Shown piece by piece: positions 61,591 through 64,000 of a stretch of 64,000 nt of DNA. Position 1 is the first letter of the stretch. Every line of letters starts with the position of its first letter. The translations under genes were made by a program, and so were the position numbers. Location of the stretch: assembly GCA_964645625.1 (NCBI GenBank), contig CAZYAI010000002.1:99610-163609 (forward strand), written 5' to 3'. Source of the DNA: AB-137-C09 sp964645625 (GTDB lineage Bacteria; Pseudomonadota; Zetaproteobacteria; Mariprofundales; Mariprofundaceae). The notes beneath the pieces were generated by a model, which was given only the letters and a program-made list of their open reading frames with translations, ran no database searches and was not told the DNA's origin.

Positions 61591-63948
61591 ATGAAACGAC
61601 AACCTTTATCTGCTGAGCAACTGAAAGTCATCGATGGGTTCTGGCGCGCCTGCAATTATCTGGCCGCAGGCATGATCTATCTGCGTGATAATCCACTGTT
61701 GCGCGAGCCCTTGCAGTGCGAACACATCAAGCAGCGGCTACTGGGTCACTGGGGATCCAGCCCTGGTCTGAGCTTTATTTATAGCCATATGAACCGGCTG
61801 ATTGTCGAGCATGAGGTACAATCCATTTTTCTAGCCGGACCAGGGCATGGGGCACCAGGCGTATTGGCACCAGTCTATCTGGAGGGGCACTATAGCGAAA
61901 TCTACCCGAATAAGAGTGAGGATGAGGAGGGCATGCGCCAGTTCTTCCGTGAGTTCTCCTTCCCTGGTGGCATTGGTAGTCATTGCACGCCAGAAACGCC
62001 TGGCTCCATCCATGAAGGTGGTGAATTGGGCTATTCGATCTCGCACGCCTTTGGCGCGGCCTTTGATAACCCTGATCTGATCGTCACCGTAGTGGTTGGC
62101 GATGGCGAAGCTGAAACCGCCGCACTGGCGACCTCTTGGCATAGCAATAAATTTCTCAATCCAGCTCGCGATGGCGCGGTGCTGCCAGTACTGCATCTCA
62201 ATGGCTACAAAATTAACAACCCGACACTGCTGTCGCGTATTCCCGACGAAGAACTGCGCAGCCTGTTGCAGGGTTATGGCTGGCAGCCATATTTTGTCGA
62301 AGGTGATGACCCTACAAATATGCACCAACAAATGGCGGCGACAATGGATGATTGCTTGGCGGCGATTCGTGGCATCTGGCAGCAGGCTCGTCATGGCGGC
62401 GAGGTGGTACGTCCGCGCTGGCCAATGATTGTGCTGCGTTCACCCAAGGGTTGGACAGGACCGAAGCAAGTCGATGGTCATCACGTCGAAGGCTTCTGGC
62501 GAGCGCATCAGGTACCGCTTGGCGGCGTGCGCGAGAACCCGCAGCACTTACAACAACTGGAACAATGGCTGCAAAGCTACCTGCCTGAGGAATTATTTGA
62601 CGAGAACGGTACATTGCGTGCCCAATATCGACAAATGACACCCACTGGTGAGCGTCGCATGAGTGCCAACTTACATGCTAATGGTGGGCTGTTGCGTCGC
62701 TCACTGCGTTTGCCTGATTATCGGCAATATGCCCACGCCGTCGGACAACCTGGTGTCGATCAGGCAGAAAACACCCGTCCGCTGGGGCGATTCCTGCGCG
62801 ATATTATGCGTAAGAACATGGGTAATTTCCGCGTCTTCAGTCCAGATGAAAACAGCTCCAACCGACTTGATGACATCTATCAGGTCAGTGGCAAGTGCTG
62901 GCTGGCAGAAACACGCCCAGAAGATGCCGACGGTGGTCATCTCAGTGCCGATGGTAGGGTGATGGAAATGCTCTCTGAACATACGCTGGAAGGCTGGCTG
63001 GAGGGTTATCTGCTCAGCGGACGACACGGCTTCTTTTCCACTTATGAGGCCTTTGTGCATGTGATTGACTCGATGTTCAATCAGCACGCCAAATGGCTGG
63101 CAATGAGTAAGGCTGTTCCTTGGCGAGCACCAGTCTCCTCGCTAAATCTGCTGATCACCTCCACCGTCTGGCGGCAGGATCACAACGGCTTTACCCATCA
63201 GGATCCTGGTTTTCTTGATCTGGTGGTCAACAAGAGCCCGAAAGTCACCCGCATTTATTTGCCACCAGATGTGAATACCCTGCTGTCGGTGGCCAACCAC
63301 TGCCTGAAAAGCACCGATTACATCAATGTCATCGTCGCCGACAAGCAGCAGCACCTGCAATATTTGGACATGGAGTCAGCCATCCGTCACTGCACACGTG
63401 GCATTGGCATCTGGTCATGGGCGAGTAACGATCAGGGCAGCGAACCAGATGTGGTCATGGCCAGTGCGGGTGATGTGCCGACGAAAGAAGCTTTGGCGGC
63501 AACCATGCTGCTGCGCGAACATTTTCCCGCGCTGAAAATCCGCTTCATCAACGTAGTCGATCTCTACAAGCTGACACCCGATGATGAGCACCCACATGGC
63601 CTCAGTGACCGCGATTTTGACAGCCTGTTCACCACCGATAAGCCAATTATTTTCAACTTCCACGGCTACCCTTGGCTGATTCACCGTATGGCCTATCGTC
63701 GCACCAACCACCGCAACCTGCATGTTCGTGGCTACAAGGAACATGGCAGTATCAATACGCCGTTGGAGCTTGCCATTGCTAACGAAATCGACCGCTTTTC
63801 ACTGGCTATTGACGTGATTGACCGCGTGCCGCAGTTGCGCATTGCTGGCGCACATGTGAAGGAAGCCCTGCGCAATCGCCAGCTCGATTGCCAGCGTTAC
63901 GCCTACGAACATGGCGTGGATGAACCCGAAGCTTCGGCTTGGACGTAG
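61591..63948 (+). CDS. xfp: Xylulose-5-phosphate/fructose-6-phosphate phosphoketolase
   Basis: A TPP enzyme that cleaves xylulose-5-P (and often fructose-6-P) with phosphate to give acetyl-phosphate. The 785-residue protein has AGPGHGAPGVLAPVYLEGHY (about 82-101), GGIGSHCTPETPGSIHEGGE (about 131-150), VVVGDGEAETAALATSWHSN (TPP-binding GDGE, about 171-190), and the C-terminal FNFHGYPWLIHRMAYRRTNH. GGAGG lies five bases before the ATG. With ackA and pta it forms a phosphoketolase bypass that saves carbon. Whether it takes F6P cannot be told from sequence alone. Confidence 0.97.
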   Translation: MKRQPLSAEQLKVIDGFWRACNYLAAGMIYLRDNPLLREPLQCEHIKQRLLGHWGSSPGLSFIYSHMNRLIVEHEVQSIFLAGPGHGAPGVLAPVYLEGHYSEIYPNKSEDEEGMRQFFREFSFPGGIGSHCTPETPGSIHEGGELGYSISHAFGAAFDNPDLIVTVVVGDGEAETAALATSWHSNKFLNPARDGAVLPVLHLNGYKINNPTLLSRIPDEELRSLLQGYGWQPYFVEGDDPTNMHQQMAATMDDCLAAIRGIWQQARHGGEVVRPRWPMIVLRSPKGWTGPKQVDGHHVEGFWRAHQVPLGGVRENPQHLQQLEQWLQSYLPEELFDENGTLRAQYRQMTPTGERRMSANLHANGGLLRRSLRLPDYRQYAHAVGQPGVDQAENTRPLGRFLRDIMRKNMGNFRVFSPDENSSNRLDDIYQVSGKCWLAETRPEDADGGHLSADGRVMEMLSEHTLEGWLEGYLLSGRHGFFSTYEAFVHVIDSMFNQHAKWLAMSKAVPWRAPVSSLNLLITSTVWRQDHNGFTHQDPGFLDLVVNKSPKVTRIYLPPDVNTLLSVANHCLKSTDYINVIVADKQQHLQYLDMESAIRHCTRGIGIWSWASNDQGSEPDVVMASAGDVPTKEALAATMLLREHFPALKIRFINVVDLYKLTPDDEHPHGLSDRDFDSLFTTDKPIIFNFHGYPWLIHRMAYRRTNHRNLHVRGYKEHGSINTPLELAIANEIDRFSLAIDVIDRVPQLRIAGAHVKEALRNRQLDCQRYAYEHGVDEPEASAWT

Positions 63949-64000
63949 GGTGTCGAAATATCCTGTTTTTACCCCCGTTTTTCATATCCCTCAAAATGGA

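Noticed and set aside
1..64000. tRNA and rRNA genes, CRISPR arrays and full insertion sequences
   Set aside because: None was recognised on reading both strands; a dedicated tRNA or covariance-model scan was not possible here.

Overview
The window looks like a chromosomal segment of a Gram-negative bacterium of the Pseudomonadota. The evidence is a long (806-residue) GyrB, a type II secretion operon, the yceD-rpmF-plsX-fab gene order, Rml/Tvi/Wzx-Wzy polysaccharide genes and an UPF0260 (YcgN) protein. I cannot place it below phylum; a gamma- or zeta-like lineage would fit. Coding density is high, and overlapping stop/start pairs (TGATG, ATGA, TAATG) are common. By eye the polysaccharide region is AT-richer than the last 7 kb. 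One run of 100 N (57444-57543) marks a scaffold join inside a short tandem repeat.

Layout. 1-6351 (minus): purN (cut by the window edge), purM, gyrB, recF and dnaN. 6352-6951: an AT-rich, DnaA-box-bearing spacer that is a good oriC candidate, although dnaA is not next to it; genes on both sides point away from it. 6952-8160 (plus): a small exported protein and a TVP38/TMEM64 membrane protein. 8275-31895 (plus): a large surface-polysaccharide locus containing manC, gmd, rmlA/C/D, a decayed MNT/HEPN (HepT-like) pair, rmlB, tviB/tviC, a Wzx-type flippase, a sulfotransferase, a Wzy-type polymerase, two glycosyltransferases, an AsnB-type amidotransferase, a PglC-like initiating transferase, PglD/PglE/PglF-like enzymes and a Wzc-type tyrosine kinase. 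31928-35082 (minus): a thioredoxin-like [2Fe-2S] ferredoxin, a CobJ methyltransferase fused to a HemS-like domain, and gltX. 35324-43691 (plus): yceD-rpmF-plsX-fabH-fabD-fabG-acpP-fabF, then pabB and ycgN. 43742-47951 (minus): an SBF-family transporter and an NAD-salvage set (nrtR, nadV, nadM) with a clear NrtR-type operator in the nadM promoter and a MITE-like element between nadV and nrtR. 48108-56545 (minus): an hsdM fragment and an apparent operon pgsA-mscS-tsaE-(OM-like protein)-gspC-D-E-F. 56947-57745 (minus): an exported cytochrome c carrying an NPCAA/NPCTA pentapeptide array that contains the assembly gap. 57925-63948 (plus): ackA, pta and xfp.

How the parts work together. The sugar genes together predict GDP-mannose/GDP-4-keto-6-deoxymannose, dTDP-L-rhamnose, UDP-GlcNAcA/UDP-GalNAcA and a UDP-N,N'-diacetylbacillosamine-type sugar. 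AsnB (possible uronate amidation) and a sulfotransferase may decorate the product, which Wzx/Wzy/Wzc would assemble. Xfp, AckA and Pta form a phosphoketolase route from sugar phosphates to acetyl-phosphate, acetate plus ATP, and acetyl-CoA. NadV and NadM convert nicotinamide to NAD, with NrtR as the likely repressor.

Most worth a second look: the CobJ-HemS fusion, the Cys-rich repeat cytochrome across the gap, homopolymer G tracts in the wzy and sulfotransferase genes, a glycosyltransferase that seems to start at ATT, the MITE-like element, the origin-like region without dnaA, and a family of palindromic repeats at three intergenic sites.
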